A DNA stretch of 64,000 nt from Anaerococcus jeddahensis. Its GTDB lineage: Bacteria > Bacillota > Clostridia > Tissierellales > Peptoniphilaceae. The notes beneath the pieces are model-generated. The model was not told the origin of the DNA and made no database searches. It saw only the letters and a list, made by a program, of their open reading frames with translations. Location: contig NZ_CWHU01000005.1 in the NCBI RefSeq assembly GCF_001182725.1, positions 682,001-746,000 of the forward strand. The letters are read 5' to 3'. Positions 34,860-42,929 of this stretch are shown piece after piece. Each line of letters opens with the position of its first letter. The first letter of the stretch is position 1. A program made the translations under genes and the position numbers.

Positions 34860-37468
34860 CATATCTCCTTAATTTTATCTAATAATTTATTTAAAATATT
34901 TATAGCCTCTAATGGCGTTAATTCATTTATATTAATAGAATCGCTAAAGTTTTTGATTTTTTCAATTTCAATATCTTTTATATCATCAATTGAAGATTTA
35001 ACAATTTTGTGGCTATCTTTGAATATTTCATCACTTTGATCAAGCTTATTCATAAATATTTTTGCATTTTCAATTATTTCTTCAGGTAAGCCCGACATTC
35101 TTGCAACTTCAATTCCATAGGACCTATCCGTTTGGCCTCTTGAAATTTTTCTCAAAAAAACCAAATTATCATTTTCTTCAAGTATATCGATTTTTAAATT
35201 GATAACATTATCAAGCTTATTTTCAAGTATTGTAAGCTCATGAAAATGAGTTGCAAAAACAGTTTTTGCTCTTTTCTTTTTACTTAAATAATCAACCAGG
35301 CTCATTGCAATAGATAAACCATCATCAGAGCTTGTCCCCCTACCTACTTCATCTAAAATTATAAATGATTTGTCTGTAGAATTTTTTAAAATATTGCTAA
35401 CTTCATTCATCTCTAGCATAAAAGTTGATTCACCTTTTGATATATTGTCACTTGCTCCAATTCTAGTAAAAACTTTATCACAAATTGAAATGCTAGCCTC
35501 TGTACAGGGAACAAAAGATCCCATTTGAGCAAGAATTATTATAAGGGCCATCTGCCTCATATAAGTGGATTTACCTGCCATATTTGGCCCTGTAATTATT
35601 TGAATTAAATTATCATCTTCTCCAATATCTGTATCATTTGAAATAAATTCATTTTCCTTAAGTTTTTTCTCAATTACAGGATGTCTTCCATCTTTTATTT
35701 TTATGATATTATCTTTTGTAATTTTAGGTTTTGTGTAATTATTTTCTCTTGCAAGCTTTGATAGGGAATTTATGGAATCTATAATGGCAATTAATTTTGA
35801 CAAGTATTGGAGAGTTTTTACTTGACTTAAAATAAAATCTCTTATTTCCCCAAATATTTCATACTCAAGGCTATTGATCTTATCGCTTGAACCTAAAATT
35901 AGATTTGAAAGCTCTTCTAGCCTTTCAGTTGTGTATCTTTCTTGATTTTTTAAGGTTTGTTTTCGAATATAGTTTTCTGGAACCAAATGTAGGTTTGATT
36001 TTGTAATTTCAATGGAATATCCATTATTTTTGTTGTAATTTATTTTTAATTTATTTATGCCAGTTTTTTCTTTTTCTTCATTTTCATATAAAAGCAAATC
36101 ATTTTCTGCAGATAAAGAAGATTTTTTTAACTTATCTAAGTCATCATTAAATCCTTCTTTTATAATTCCACCTTCAGTAATAAGAACTGGTGGATCATTT
36201 ACAATCGCTTTATCGAGAATGTCGTAAATATTTGAAACATCAGGAATATTTTTTGAAAAAGATACTATATCTTTATTATCAAGACCTTGCAAAAATCTTT
36301 TAAATTCCGGGATATTTCTAAGAGAAGTTTTCAATGATATAAAATCTCTGGCATTTGCCCTTTGATAAGAAATTTTTCCAATTATTCTTTCAAGATCAAA
36401 GATATCATCCAGAAAATATGAAACTTTACTTGATAGGTCAGGATTTAAAAAGAAAAATTCAACCAAATCCAGGCGCTTATCAATTTTCTCTTTTTCTATT
36501 AGAGGTCTTTCAAGCCATTCATTTAAAAGTCTTGAGCCCATAACTGTATCAGCCTTGTCTATCAACTTAAATAAAGAATTTTCCTTGCCTTTTTTGTCGA
36601 TATTTGTGTGAAGCTCCAAATTTCTTCTGGTATTGGCATCTAATTGCAAATATGAAGATATATCAAGAATTTCTATATCATTTAAATGGGCAAGTTTTTC
36701 TTTGTGATAGCTATAAATATAATCAAGTAAATTAGATATAGCAATCAAAGAAATTCTTAAATTTTCTACCTTCTTAAAGTTTTTCATCCCCAAATTTGTA
36801 TAGACATTTTGGGATAAGTTTTCATAGTCTTTACTATCTTCAATTTTATTAATTAATATATTCTTGTTTAAATTTAGGTAATTTAAAACTTTTTTATTTG
36901 AAAAGTTTGAATTTATAATAATTTCTGATGGAGAAATTTTTTCTATTTCATCAATAAGTTTATTAGCACTTATACTTGGATTATTTTTTATTTCAAAAGC
37001 CATCAATTTTCCAGTAGAAATATCTGAAAAACAAGCACCAAGACCAAATTTATTTTCAAATATAGAAAGAAGAAAGTTATTTTCTTTTTTATCAAGAGAT
37101 TCCAAATCAACAATAGTTCCAGGACTTATAACTCTAGTAATTGCTCTTTTTACTAGTCCTTTAGCTTTTTTGGGATCTTCAACTTGATCACACAAGGCAA
37201 CTTTAAAACCATTTTGAACTAATTTATTTATATAGGTATCTATAACATGGTGAGGAACTCCACACATAGGAGCTCTTTTATCGTGACCACATTCTTTACC
37301 AGTAAGAGCAAGCTGGAGATTTTTACTTATAGTTATAGCATCATCAAAAAATGCTTCATAAAAATCCCCCACCCTATATAGAAGAAGGGAATCTTTAAAA
37401 TCATTTTTAACATCAACATAGTGTCTTAACATTGGTGTTAATTTATCATATTTAAAATCTGAATTCAT
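34859..37468 (-). CDS. mutS: DNA mismatch repair protein MutS
   Basis: 869 residues, full length. It recognises mismatches and slides as an ATP-bound clamp. The mismatch-binding Phe-x-Glu is in GDFYEAFF near 32-39. The ATPase has GPNMAGKSTYMRQ near 620, DEVGRGTSSDDG and THFHEL. First gene of mutS-mutL-miaA-lyase. The stop overlaps the mutL start region (ATGATG). An extended -10 promoter lies directly upstream. Confidence 0.97.
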   Translation of the reverse strand: MNSDFKYDKLTPMLRHYVDVKNDFKDSLLLYRVGDFYEAFFDDAITISKNLQLALTGKECGHDKRAPMCGVPHHVIDTYINKLVQNGFKVALCDQVEDPKKAKGLVKRAITRVISPGTIVDLESLDKKENNFLLSIFENKFGLGACFSDISTGKLMAFEIKNNPSISANKLIDEIEKISPSEIIINSNFSNKKVLNYLNLNKNILINKIEDSKDYENLSQNVYTNLGMKNFKKVENLRISLIAISNLLDYIYSYHKEKLAHLNDIEILDISSYLQLDANTRRNLELHTNIDKKGKENSLFKLIDKADTVMGSRLLNEWLERPLIEKEKIDKRLDLVEFFFLNPDLSSKVSYFLDDIFDLERIIGKISYQRANARDFISLKTSLRNIPEFKRFLQGLDNKDIVSFSKNIPDVSNIYDILDKAIVNDPPVLITEGGIIKEGFNDDLDKLKKSSLSAENDLLLYENEEKEKTGINKLKINYNKNNGYSIEITKSNLHLVPENYIRKQTLKNQERYTTERLEELSNLILGSSDKINSLEYEIFGEIRDFILSQVKTLQYLSKLIAIIDSINSLSKLARENNYTKPKITKDNIIKIKDGRHPVIEKKLKENEFISNDTDIGEDDNLIQIITGPNMAGKSTYMRQMALIIILAQMGSFVPCTEASISICDKVFTRIGASDNISKGESTFMLEMNEVSNILKNSTDKSFIILDEVGRGTSSDDGLSIAMSLVDYLSKKKRAKTVFATHFHELTILENKLDNVINLKIDILEENDNLVFLRKISRGQTDRSYGIEVARMSGLPEEIIENAKIFMNKLDQSDEIFKDSHKIVKSSIDDIKDIEIEKIKNFSDSININELTPLEAINILNKLLDKIKEI

Positions 37469-37487
37469 TAAATCACATCCTTTGATT

Positions 37488-37496
37488 ATTATATCA
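37488..37496 (-). promoter_or_regulatory. Extended -10 promoter of the mutS operon
   Basis: On the minus strand TGATATAAT, about 20 bases before the mutS start. The -35 (TTCTAT at 17 bases) is weak. Confidence 0.55.
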
Positions 37497-37518
37497 TACG
37501 TAAAAATTCAATAGAAAT

Positions 37519-37562
37519 AAGATTAGTGCAAAAAAATTATTGCTCCAATAAAAATTAATCTT
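37519..37562 (-). terminator. Candidate nested-hairpin terminator after the dut operon
   Basis: AAGATTA (37519-37525) pairs with TAATCTT (37556-37562). Inside, TTATTG and CAATAA (37537-37542 / 37546-37551) form a small stem that is followed on the minus strand by a T run. The stem is weak. Confidence 0.4.
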
Positions 37563-37612
37563 AAATTTAAAGATAATTTAATATGAAACAATAAATTAAA
37601 ATCTTAAAAGCA

Positions 37613-38155
37613 TTATTTAATATTTATTTCTTGAATATTTTTTATCCACTTACTAGAATCTTTTTCTTGTTTATCTATTATTATAAAAGACCCCAAATCT
37701 TTTCTGTAATCCATATTAGCTTTATTATCAATCTTATAAACCAGTAAAACCCTATTAACTTCCAAGGCAGTTTCCATGCTCATATTAGTTTTGTGTCCAA
37801 ATTCATCAGAAAACTCAATAGTATTATTTAAATTTGGGTTGATGTTTTCTTTTGTCAAGATTTTTTCAATAGAAACACCAGCCACTTTAAATTCTTCACC
37901 CTTGTTTGTTACTATTTTCATTTCACTTTGACCCATTTTTCTTATATCTTTTAAGGTCAAAGCATCAATCTCGCTATCTTTATTCTTAATAGTAATAATT
38001 TCCGTATCATATTCCAAAAGAGACCTATTTGAAATGTAAGATACAAGTTTAGAAAATAAAAATAAAGAAATTATAAGTACAATTATTAAAATGATAAAAT
38101 TATATTTATTTTTCTTAAAAAGTCTTGAAAAATTTGTATTTTTTTTATTTCTCAT
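37613..38155 (-). CDS. Membrane-anchored protein with a possible sulfite-oxidase-like (molybdopterin-type) fold, function unknown
   Basis: 180 residues. A basic N-terminus is followed by one membrane helix (about 19-40), then an extracytoplasmic domain. The pattern ALTLKDIRKM, VAGVSIEKIL, a variable segment, then VNRVLLVYKIDNK and GSFIIID resembles small stand-alone domains of the oxidoreductase molybdopterin-binding type. No cofactor-binding Cys is present, so it may be a non-enzymatic version. This assignment is by eye and weak. It begins at the dut stop (TAATG, 1-base overlap) and is therefore co-expressed with dut. Confidence 0.7.
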   Translation of the reverse strand: MRNKKNTNFSRLFKKNKYNFIILIIVLIISLFLFSKLVSYISNRSLLEYDTEIITIKNKDSEIDALTLKDIRKMGQSEMKIVTNKGEEFKVAGVSIEKILTKENINPNLNNTIEFSDEFGHKTNMSMETALEVNRVLLVYKIDNKANMDYRKDLGSFIIIDKQEKDSSKWIKNIQEINIK

Positions 38156-38589
38156 TATTTTCCGGTTGAACCGATTCCACCCTCTCCTCTTTCACTAATG
38201 CATAGATCATCTACTTTTTTAATTTGGACTTTTTCATAAGCTTGAATAACCATTTGTGCTAGCCTTTCATTTTTTTTGATTATTTGGTCTTTATTTCCAA
38301 AATTATAGAAAAATAATTTTATTTCTCCCCTATAATCGCTATCAATAATTCCTGTAGAATTAGCAAGCATCAAATTTCTTTTTACGCCTGTTGAAGATCT
38401 TGGATAAATTGCAGCAAAATATCCCTCAGGAATCTCAACTTTTAAATCTGTTTCTATTTTTCCAACCTCACCTGGTCTAATAATAATATCTTTTTCATTT
38501 GCAGAATATATATCCATACCGGCAGAATATTCTGTTTTATATTCTGGTAATATACTGTTAGTTTTTATTTTTAAAATTTTATTTGCCAT
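38155..38589 (-). CDS. dut: dUTP diphosphatase, trimeric
   Basis: 144 residues, the size of the homotrimeric enzyme that hydrolyses dUTP to dUMP. It has the five family motifs: AGMDIYS, PRSSTG, GIIDSDYRGEI (catalytic Asp), RLAQMVI and the C-terminal RGEGGIGSTG arm that closes over the substrate. Together with ung (57 kb) it keeps uracil out of DNA. Paired with a membrane protein gene in a two-gene operon. Confidence 0.96.
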   Translation of the reverse strand: MANKILKIKTNSILPEYKTEYSAGMDIYSANEKDIIIRPGEVGKIETDLKVEIPEGYFAAIYPRSSTGVKRNLMLANSTGIIDSDYRGEIKLFFYNFGNKDQIIKKNERLAQMVIQAYEKVQIKKVDDLCISERGEGGIGSTGK

Positions 38590-38681
38590 AACATCTCCTA
38601 TTTAATTATCGCTTCTATTTTATCATATAATTGTTTGAATTTAAATTGAAATCCTTTCTATATTTAAAATTTTTTAAGTAG

Positions 38682-38687
38682 TATAAT
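38682..38687 (+). promoter_or_regulatory. -10 element of pepT
   Basis: TATAAT 20 bases before the pepT ATG. No convincing -35 is seen. GTAGGAGG follows as ribosome binding site. Confidence 0.45.
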
Positions 38688-38706
38688 TGTTTTGTAGGAG
38701 GATAAA

Positions 38707-39924
38707 ATGGAAAATATTACAAAAAGATTTTTAAAATATATTGCAGTTGATACAAGAAGTGATGAGACCAAAAAAAATATAATTAAACCAACAAGTGAAG
38801 GTCAAATTGAATTAGGAAAAATTTTAAAAAATGAATTAAATAATTTAGGCCTAGATGCTTATATTAATAATGAAGGATTTGTTTTTTCTTCTTTAAAAGC
38901 AAATACAGATAAAAAACTTCCAAAAGTTGGCTTTATTGCACATATGGATACTTCACCAGAAATGCCTGGAGGAATAAAAAATCCTCAAATTATAAAATAT
39001 GAAGGTGGAGATATTAAACTAAAGGAAAATATTTATATAAAAGAAAAAGATTTTCCATTTTTAAAAGATTTAAAAGGAAAAATTCTAATTACTACAAATG
39101 GCGAAATGCTTTTGGGTGCAGATGATAAGGCAGGTATTGCTGCTATAATGGATGCTGTTGAGTATTTAATAAAAAATCCAGAAATTGAACATGGTGATAT
39201 TAAAATAGCCTTTACACCAGATGAGGAAATTGGAACTGGATGTGATAGTTTTGATGTAGATTTTTTTGATGCAGATTTTGCCTACACCCTAGATGGAGGT
39301 AAACTTGGAGAATTGGAATATGAATCCTTTAATGCAGCTGAAGCGATAATTTCTATAAAAGGGAAATCTGTTCATCCTGGAACAGCAAAAAACACCATGA
39401 TTAACTCTATAACAGTAGCAAAAGAATTAGACGACCTATTAGGTCAAAATAAAAGACCAGAGCACACAGAAGGATATGAGGGTTTCTATCATATGATCTC
39501 AATTTCAGGAAGTATTGAAGATACAAATTTAGTTTATATAATAAGAGATTTTGATAGAAAAAATTTTGAAAATATGAAAAACTTCCTAAATGATTGTGTT
39601 TACTTTTTAAATAAAAAATATGGAAATATAATTTCAATTGATATGTCTGATACTTATTACAATATGGGAGATATCTTAAAAGATCACATGGACATAGTTA
39701 ATTATGCTAAAAAAGCTATGGAGAATTTGGATATAAAAGTTATAAAACAACCCATTAGAGGCGGAACAGATGGTTCAAAATTATCTTTTATGGGTCTACC
39801 TTGCCCAAACTTATTTACAGGTGGCTATAATTTCCATGGTATATATGAACTAATTCCAATAGAAGATATGAAAAAGTCATCTGAGCTTATTGTAGAAATA
39901 ATAAAGGAAATAAGTAGAAAATAA
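38707..39924 (+). CDS. pepT: Tripeptide aminopeptidase (peptidase T)
   Basis: 405 residues, M20 family, typical of PepT, a cytosolic zinc enzyme that removes N-terminal residues from tripeptides. Metal and catalytic sites are visible: HMDTSPEMPG near 79, GADDKAGIAA near 139 and the Glu pair in DEEIGTG near 175. RGGTDGS near 355 is also characteristic. It stands alone on the plus strand between minus-strand operons. AGGAGG lies 6 bases before the ATG. Confidence 0.95.
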   Translation: MENITKRFLKYIAVDTRSDETKKNIIKPTSEGQIELGKILKNELNNLGLDAYINNEGFVFSSLKANTDKKLPKVGFIAHMDTSPEMPGGIKNPQIIKYEGGDIKLKENIYIKEKDFPFLKDLKGKILITTNGEMLLGADDKAGIAAIMDAVEYLIKNPEIEHGDIKIAFTPDEEIGTGCDSFDVDFFDADFAYTLDGGKLGELEYESFNAAEAIISIKGKSVHPGTAKNTMINSITVAKELDDLLGQNKRPEHTEGYEGFYHMISISGSIEDTNLVYIIRDFDRKNFENMKNFLNDCVYFLNKKYGNIISIDMSDTYYNMGDILKDHMDIVNYAKKAMENLDIKVIKQPIRGGTDGSKLSFMGLPCPNLFTGGYNFHGIYELIPIEDMKKSSELIVEIIKEISRK

Positions 39925-39954
39925 ATTGGTTAAATTATAAACGAATGGGTATAC

Positions 39955-39960
39955 TATAAT
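39955..39960 (+). promoter_or_regulatory. -10 element of the small acidic protein gene
   Basis: TATAAT 35 bases before the ATG at 39996. The -35 is weak. Confidence 0.45.
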
Positions 39961-39995
39961 TGAGATTCTAATTTTAAAATTAAAAGGAGAAAAAA

Positions 39996-40232
39996 ATGAC
40001 TGACGAAAACAAAGTAAGCAATGAAAATCAATACAGAGGAGACGCTGAACTAGATAAAAAAACAAGAGAAGCAAACAAATCTGAAGGAAGCGAATCTTTA
40101 GATAAAAAAACAAATGCTGATCAAGAAAATCTAAGAAGTATAAGCGATGAAGCCGATGAAAACTCAAACGTTGGAGTAGAAGCAAGAAGAACAAGATCAG
40201 ATTTTTCAGAAAATCCTTCAAAAGATAAATAA
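39996..40232 (+). CDS. Small hydrophilic acidic protein, unknown function
   Basis: 78 residues, almost wholly charged or polar (Glu, Asp, Lys, Asn, Ser) with no hydrophobic core, membrane segment or Cys, so it is probably disordered. The element LDKKT occurs twice (residues ~20 and ~37). The gene is well supported: a TATAAT upstream, AAAAGGAG with suitable spacing, and a terminator 8 bases after the stop. I do not recognise the family. It could be a stress, spore-like or nucleic-acid-associated protein; none of these is shown. Confidence 0.75.
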   Translation: MTDENKVSNENQYRGDAELDKKTREANKSEGSESLDKKTNADQENLRSISDEADENSNVGVEARRTRSDFSENPSKDK

Positions 40233-40239
40233 ATAAGTT

Positions 40240-40266
40240 AGAGGCTGTAAGTTACGGCCTCTTTTT
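40240..40266 (+). terminator. Terminator of the small acidic protein gene
   Basis: A 10-bp stem, AGAGGCTGTA (40240-40249) with TTACGGCCTCT (40252-40262), including one G-T pair, then TTTT. Confidence 0.85.
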
Positions 40267-40280
40267 AGTTTTTATAAAAA

Positions 40281-40901
40281 TCATTTCTCTTTAATTGTAA
40301 TTAATCCTGAGCATTCAGATATTTTTTTAAAATGCAAATTAGGAAAATAAGATGTTAACTCATCAATAACAAAATAAATTTCATCTTTATCCCACTCATT
40401 TCTAAATTCATTCATACACTTATTATGTAGAGCACGATTTTCAAAAGCTATATCCCCAATGTATATGCATCCACCATCATATAATTGTTTTAGTAAATTA
40501 TTCAAAAATATGATTTTATTATTATCACTTAGATGATGAAGTGAGTATGTAGCAATTATTGCATCATATTTATAATTTAGCAATGGATTTACCAGTCCAT
40601 TAGAAATATCACCATGAAAAAGCTTGGCATTGGGCATTTTAGCTTGTGAAATTTCTATCATTTTTTCAGAAAAATCTTGACCATATATTGTACACTCTTG
40701 ATCATATAATTTTGAAATTAAAGTTCCTGTACCAAATCCAATATCTAGGATATTTTTATAAGATTTATTTAATATACTATTATATATTTCATTGAGTATT
40801 TTTTTATATCCTGCAAAAGGATATGAGCTTTCATCATCAGATAGTTCGACACTTTTATCGTATTCATCAGCCCATAAATCAAAGCCTTTACTGTTTAACA
40901 A
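40281..40901 (-). CDS. Class I SAM-dependent methyltransferase (YrrT-like)
   Basis: About 206 residues. The SAM-binding motif I is ILDIGFGTGTLISKL. FDLWADEYDKSV near the start and YSLHHL later resemble YrrT of Bacillus. The substrate is unknown. The start is a TTG at 40901 with GGAGG 5 bases upstream; an ATG four codons earlier (40913) overlaps that GGAGG and has no site of its own. It is monocistronic, with a terminator for the upstream operon before it. Confidence 0.8.
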   Translation of the reverse strand: MLNSKGFDLWADEYDKSVELSDDESSYPFAGYKKILNEIYNSILNKSYKNILDIGFGTGTLISKLYDQECTIYGQDFSEKMIEISQAKMPNAKLFHGDISNGLVNPLLNYKYDAIIATYSLHHLSDNNKIIFLNNLLKQLYDGGCIYIGDIAFENRALHNKCMNEFRNEWDKDEIYFVIDELTSYFPNLHFKKISECSGLITIKEK

Positions 40902-40983
40902 ATTATCCTCCATATTAATTAAATTATTTTTATCATTATACTGATTTTTATAAATAAGATAAAGTTAATGTCATATTTTGGAA

Positions 40984-41026
40984 TAAAAAATCCTCCTGAT
41001 TAGTTTTATTTATCATAATCAGAAGG
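40984..41026 (-). terminator. Terminator of the long obg-to-U32 gene run
   Basis: On the minus strand CCTTCTGATTA (41026-41016) pairs with TAATCAGGAGG (41002-40992, one G-T pair), then ATTTTTT. Confidence 0.88.
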
Positions 41027-41074
41027 TATATAAAAACATTTTATTTATAAATACTAAATATTTAATATTTAAAA

Positions 41075-42304
41075 CTATTCTTCAATTTTACGTCTTACCA
41101 TGTCACCTTTTTTAAGTTCATGGTCAATTTTTATATAAACTATTTGCTTTGCCTTGTTGGCAACTTCAATATCATTTCCTTTGGAATCTTTCATTCTATC
41201 AATTTTAAAATTAATAAAATCAGGTGTATTTCCAAAAATTTCAACCTCATCGCCTACAATAAATTTATTTCTTTCTTCAAGTTTTGCAATTTTATTTTCC
41301 TTATCATAGTCAAGAACAACAGCTATAAAATCGTAATTTCTGATGTAAGATGAATTTTCATAAATTTGAGAATTTGAATCTGCCTTATTGTAGAAAAATC
41401 CCTTTGTAAAATGCCTGTGGCTTGCTTTTTTTATTTCATCCATATATTTTTTTGAAACTTCTTTACTATAAGTTCCATTGTAATAAGCATCTATTGCTTG
41501 CCTATAGCTTCTAATTACTGTAGCAACATAAAATACAGTTTTCATCCTGCCTTCAATTTTAAATGAATCAATTCCAGCCTCAATTAACTTATCAATTTCA
41601 TCAATTAGGCATAGGTCTTTGGAATTCATTATAAATGTTCCGTTTTCATCTTCACCTATTGGATAGTATTCCCCAGGTCTTTTTTCTTCTTGAAGGGCAT
41701 ATTTCCACCTACAAGCGTGGGCACAATCTCCCCTGTTCGCATCTCTTCCTGTCATATAATTACTTAGTAAGCATCTTCCTGAATATGAAATGCACATAGC
41801 TCCATGAATAAAACATTCTATTTCTAAATCTTTTGGAACATTTTTTCTAATTTCAATAATCTCGTCAAGAGATAATTCCCTTGCAAGTATAACTCTTTTT
41901 GCACCAAGTTTGTACCAAAAATTTATAGTATGAGAATTTGTTACAGATGCTTGAGTTGATATGTGTAGGTCTATATTAGAATTTTCTTTTGCTATATTAA
42001 AGATACCAGGGTCAGAAATTATAAGAGCATCAACTCCAATTTCTTCAAGATATTTTATATATTCAACAATTCCATCAAGATCATTATCATGAGGAACTAT
42101 ATTCATTGTGATGTGGCACCTTACGCCATGTTCATGAGCATAATCAACGGCTTTTTTTAGCTCATCCTTATCAAAGTTTTTAGAATTTTTTCTAAGGCCA
42201 AAATTATTTCCTGCCATATAAACAGCATTTGCTCCAAATTTTATAGCAGCTTCTAATTTTTCCATATCCCCAGCTGGTGCTAACAATTCTACTTTATCTT
42301 TCAT
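41075..42304 (-). CDS. trhP: Peptidase U32 family protein, probable tRNA hydroxylation protein TrhP
   Basis: 409 residues. The family opens ELLAPAGDMEKLEAAI and has a TIM-barrel-like core with the conserved Cys region near residues 165-200 (HGAMCISYSGRC, NRGDCAHACRW). Members are called peptidases, but TrhP in Bacillus and E. coli is needed to hydroxylate U34 of tRNA. It overlaps trmR by 11 bases; that adjacency is also seen in Bacillus (yrrM-yrrN-yrrO) and supports the tRNA role. The ATG at 42304 follows AGGAG by 5 bases. Last gene before the terminator. Confidence 0.88.
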   Translation of the reverse strand: MKDKVELLAPAGDMEKLEAAIKFGANAVYMAGNNFGLRKNSKNFDKDELKKAVDYAHEHGVRCHITMNIVPHDNDLDGIVEYIKYLEEIGVDALIISDPGIFNIAKENSNIDLHISTQASVTNSHTINFWYKLGAKRVILARELSLDEIIEIRKNVPKDLEIECFIHGAMCISYSGRCLLSNYMTGRDANRGDCAHACRWKYALQEEKRPGEYYPIGEDENGTFIMNSKDLCLIDEIDKLIEAGIDSFKIEGRMKTVFYVATVIRSYRQAIDAYYNGTYSKEVSKKYMDEIKKASHRHFTKGFFYNKADSNSQIYENSSYIRNYDFIAVVLDYDKENKIAKLEERNKFIVGDEVEIFGNTPDFINFKIDRMKDSKGNDIEVANKAKQIVYIKIDHELKKGDMVRRKIEE

Positions 42305-42929
42305 CAATTCTCCTTGTACTTAAACTAATACCATCTCCTATAGGTATTATACTCGTAACATAATCGTCTAAATTTGTAATATAAGACAAAAATTTTCTTA
42401 AATTTTTGACCATAGTAATATGTCTTCTATTTACAATATCATCATTTGTGATTTCTCCTCTAAAAAGAATGTTATCACAAACAATTACGCCATTTTTATT
42501 TAATAATTCTAATGATTTATTAAAATAATATTCATACTGAGACTTATTTGCATCTATAAAAACAAAATCAAAGCCTTGATTAATATTACTCAAGGCTTTT
42601 TTTGCATCCATATTTATTAAATTTATTTCTTTATTATATTTTTTAAAATTAGCTTTAGCTATATAAGCCATCTTGCTACTTTTTTCTATAGTTGTTATTT
42701 TTGCATTAGAATATTTTGAAAAAAGTAAGGAAGAATAACCAATAGCTGTTCCAATTTCTAAAATTTTTGTTGGTTTTATTATAGAAATTATAGTTTTTAA
42801 AAATTCTTTACTTTCTTTTTTCATTATAGGAATATTATTTTCAATTCCATAATTTCTTATTTCAATAAAATCTTCATCAATATAAATATCATTCAAATAA
42901 TCAACAATATGATTATAATTAATATTCAT
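42294..42929 (-). CDS. trmR: tRNA 5-hydroxyuridine methyltransferase, O-methyltransferase family 3
   Basis: 211 residues. SAM-binding motif I is ILEIGTAIGYSSLL near residue 55. VFIDANKSQYEYYF and CDNILFRGEI carry metal- and substrate-binding Asp/Asn typical of the catechol O-methyltransferase-like family. Its neighbour is the U32 hydroxylase, so it is probably TrmR, which methylates 5-hydroxyuridine at the wobble position to give mo5U. Without context the family alone would only say O-methyltransferase. It overlaps rnj by 11 bases. Confidence 0.85.
   Translation of the reverse strand: MNINYNHIVDYLNDIYIDEDFIEIRNYGIENNIPIMKKESKEFLKTIISIIKPTKILEIGTAIGYSSLLFSKYSNAKITTIEKSSKMAYIAKANFKKYNKEINLINMDAKKALSNINQGFDFVFIDANKSQYEYYFNKSLELLNKNGVIVCDNILFRGEITNDDIVNRRHITMVKNLRKFLSYITNLDDYVTSIIPIGDGISLSTRRIDER

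Noticed and set aside
39877..40221. Minus-strand open frame opposite the small acidic protein gene
   Set aside because: Its Leu/Phe-rich translation is the mirror of an acidic low-complexity sequence. The plus-strand gene has a ribosome binding site, -10 and terminator.
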